Assembly (NCBI GenBank): GCA_949775045.1 | Contig: OX459107.1 | Location: 15,493,679-15,557,678, forward strand | Length of the DNA stretch: 64,000 bases | Reading direction: 5' to 3' | Source of the DNA: Metridium senile | Taxonomy: Eukaryota > Cnidaria > Anthozoa > Actiniaria > Metridiidae | Shown here: positions 63,845 through 64,000 of the stretch, in pieces | Layout: the number at the start of each line of letters is the position of its first letter | How positions within the stretch are numbered: position 1 is the first letter of the stretch | Position numbers and translations under genes: made by a program | Notes under the pieces: generated by a model | What the model was told of the DNA's origin: nothing | The model's input: only the letters and a program-made list of their open reading frames with translations | The model's database searches: none

Positions 63845-64000
63845 GTTTGGCTAAACCACAGGGAGCCCAAGCTCATTTTACAGTAAATGTATGGAGTCGC
63901 GAGATATCCTTTCGCTGTGCCTCAAATATACAATAATAAAAACTTTTTTTGACGTAGATAGTTGTGTATAATTGTTTTCTAGTCTGTGACCGTAAAAGAT
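63845..64000. mobile_element. Partial second copy of the 7484 fold-back MITE
   Basis: CACAGGGAGCCCAAGCTC, AGTAAATGTATGGAGTCGCG, ATATCCTTTCGCTGTGCCTC and the centre GACGTAGATAGTTGTGTATA match 7484-7763 (centre inverted). Cut by the window end. Confidence 0.85.

Overview
The window reads as nuclear DNA of an invertebrate animal, most likely an anthozoan cnidarian (coral or sea-anemone type). The evidence is AT-rich sequence, GT-AG introns inside vertebrate-like conserved genes, secreted PAN-domain proteins fused to pentraxin-like or fibrinogen-like domains, and a very dense load of short inverted-repeat transposons, LINE 3' ends and microsatellites. The organism assignment is inference. Exons are short and most coding sequence was found by joining exons by hand. 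For all five complete multi-exon genes with a known ortholog or domain pattern the splice phases close exactly.

Layout. 1-649 (-): 5' part of a class C G-protein-coupled receptor (metabotropic glutamate receptor-like), running off the left edge. 4955-13781 (-): uroporphyrinogen-III synthase (UROS), 8 exons, 268 aa, introns filled with satellites, tetranucleotide arrays, a LINE fragment and MITEs. 14.1-21.7 kb: transposon-rich gap with LINE ends, G-tract elements and an AAGC microsatellite. 21732-25226 (-): secreted PAN plus pentraxin-like protein, 3 exons, 345 aa, with an LTR-retroelement gag/protease relic in an intron. 25.3-29.5 kb: SINE-like and duplicated repeats. 29852-38291 (+): cytosolic aspartate aminotransferase (GOT1), 9 exons, 412 aa. 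38.3-41.1 kb: nested MITEs. 41180-45964 (-): secreted PAN plus fibrinogen-like protein, 3 exons, 354 aa, with a 666-bp near-perfect palindrome in an intron. 46.2-48.1 kb: microsatellites and a large fold-back. 48209-51525 (+): SPATA24-like coiled-coil protein, 5 exons, 188 aa. 52367-54864: a 1,249-bp unit present twice in perfect tandem. 55889-61497 (+): PIGN, GPI ethanolamine phosphate transferase 1, 5 exons, 945 aa. 61.5-64 kb: satellite and MITEs.

The genes do not form a pathway: haem synthesis, transamination, GPI-anchor synthesis, a coiled-coil protein, secreted adhesion/lectin-like proteins and a receptor. What links them is regulatory-looking sequence. A short motif (TTGGG-N-T-N-CCTGTGG) lies close upstream of UROS, GOT1, SPATA24 and PIGN. 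A longer shared module with GCGCGC tracts lies upstream of both UROS and GOT1 in the same orientation relative to each gene. Other notable points are a satellite core shared by five loci, a duplicated splice acceptor in GOT1, inverted satellite arrays around the last UROS exon, and several nests of transposons.
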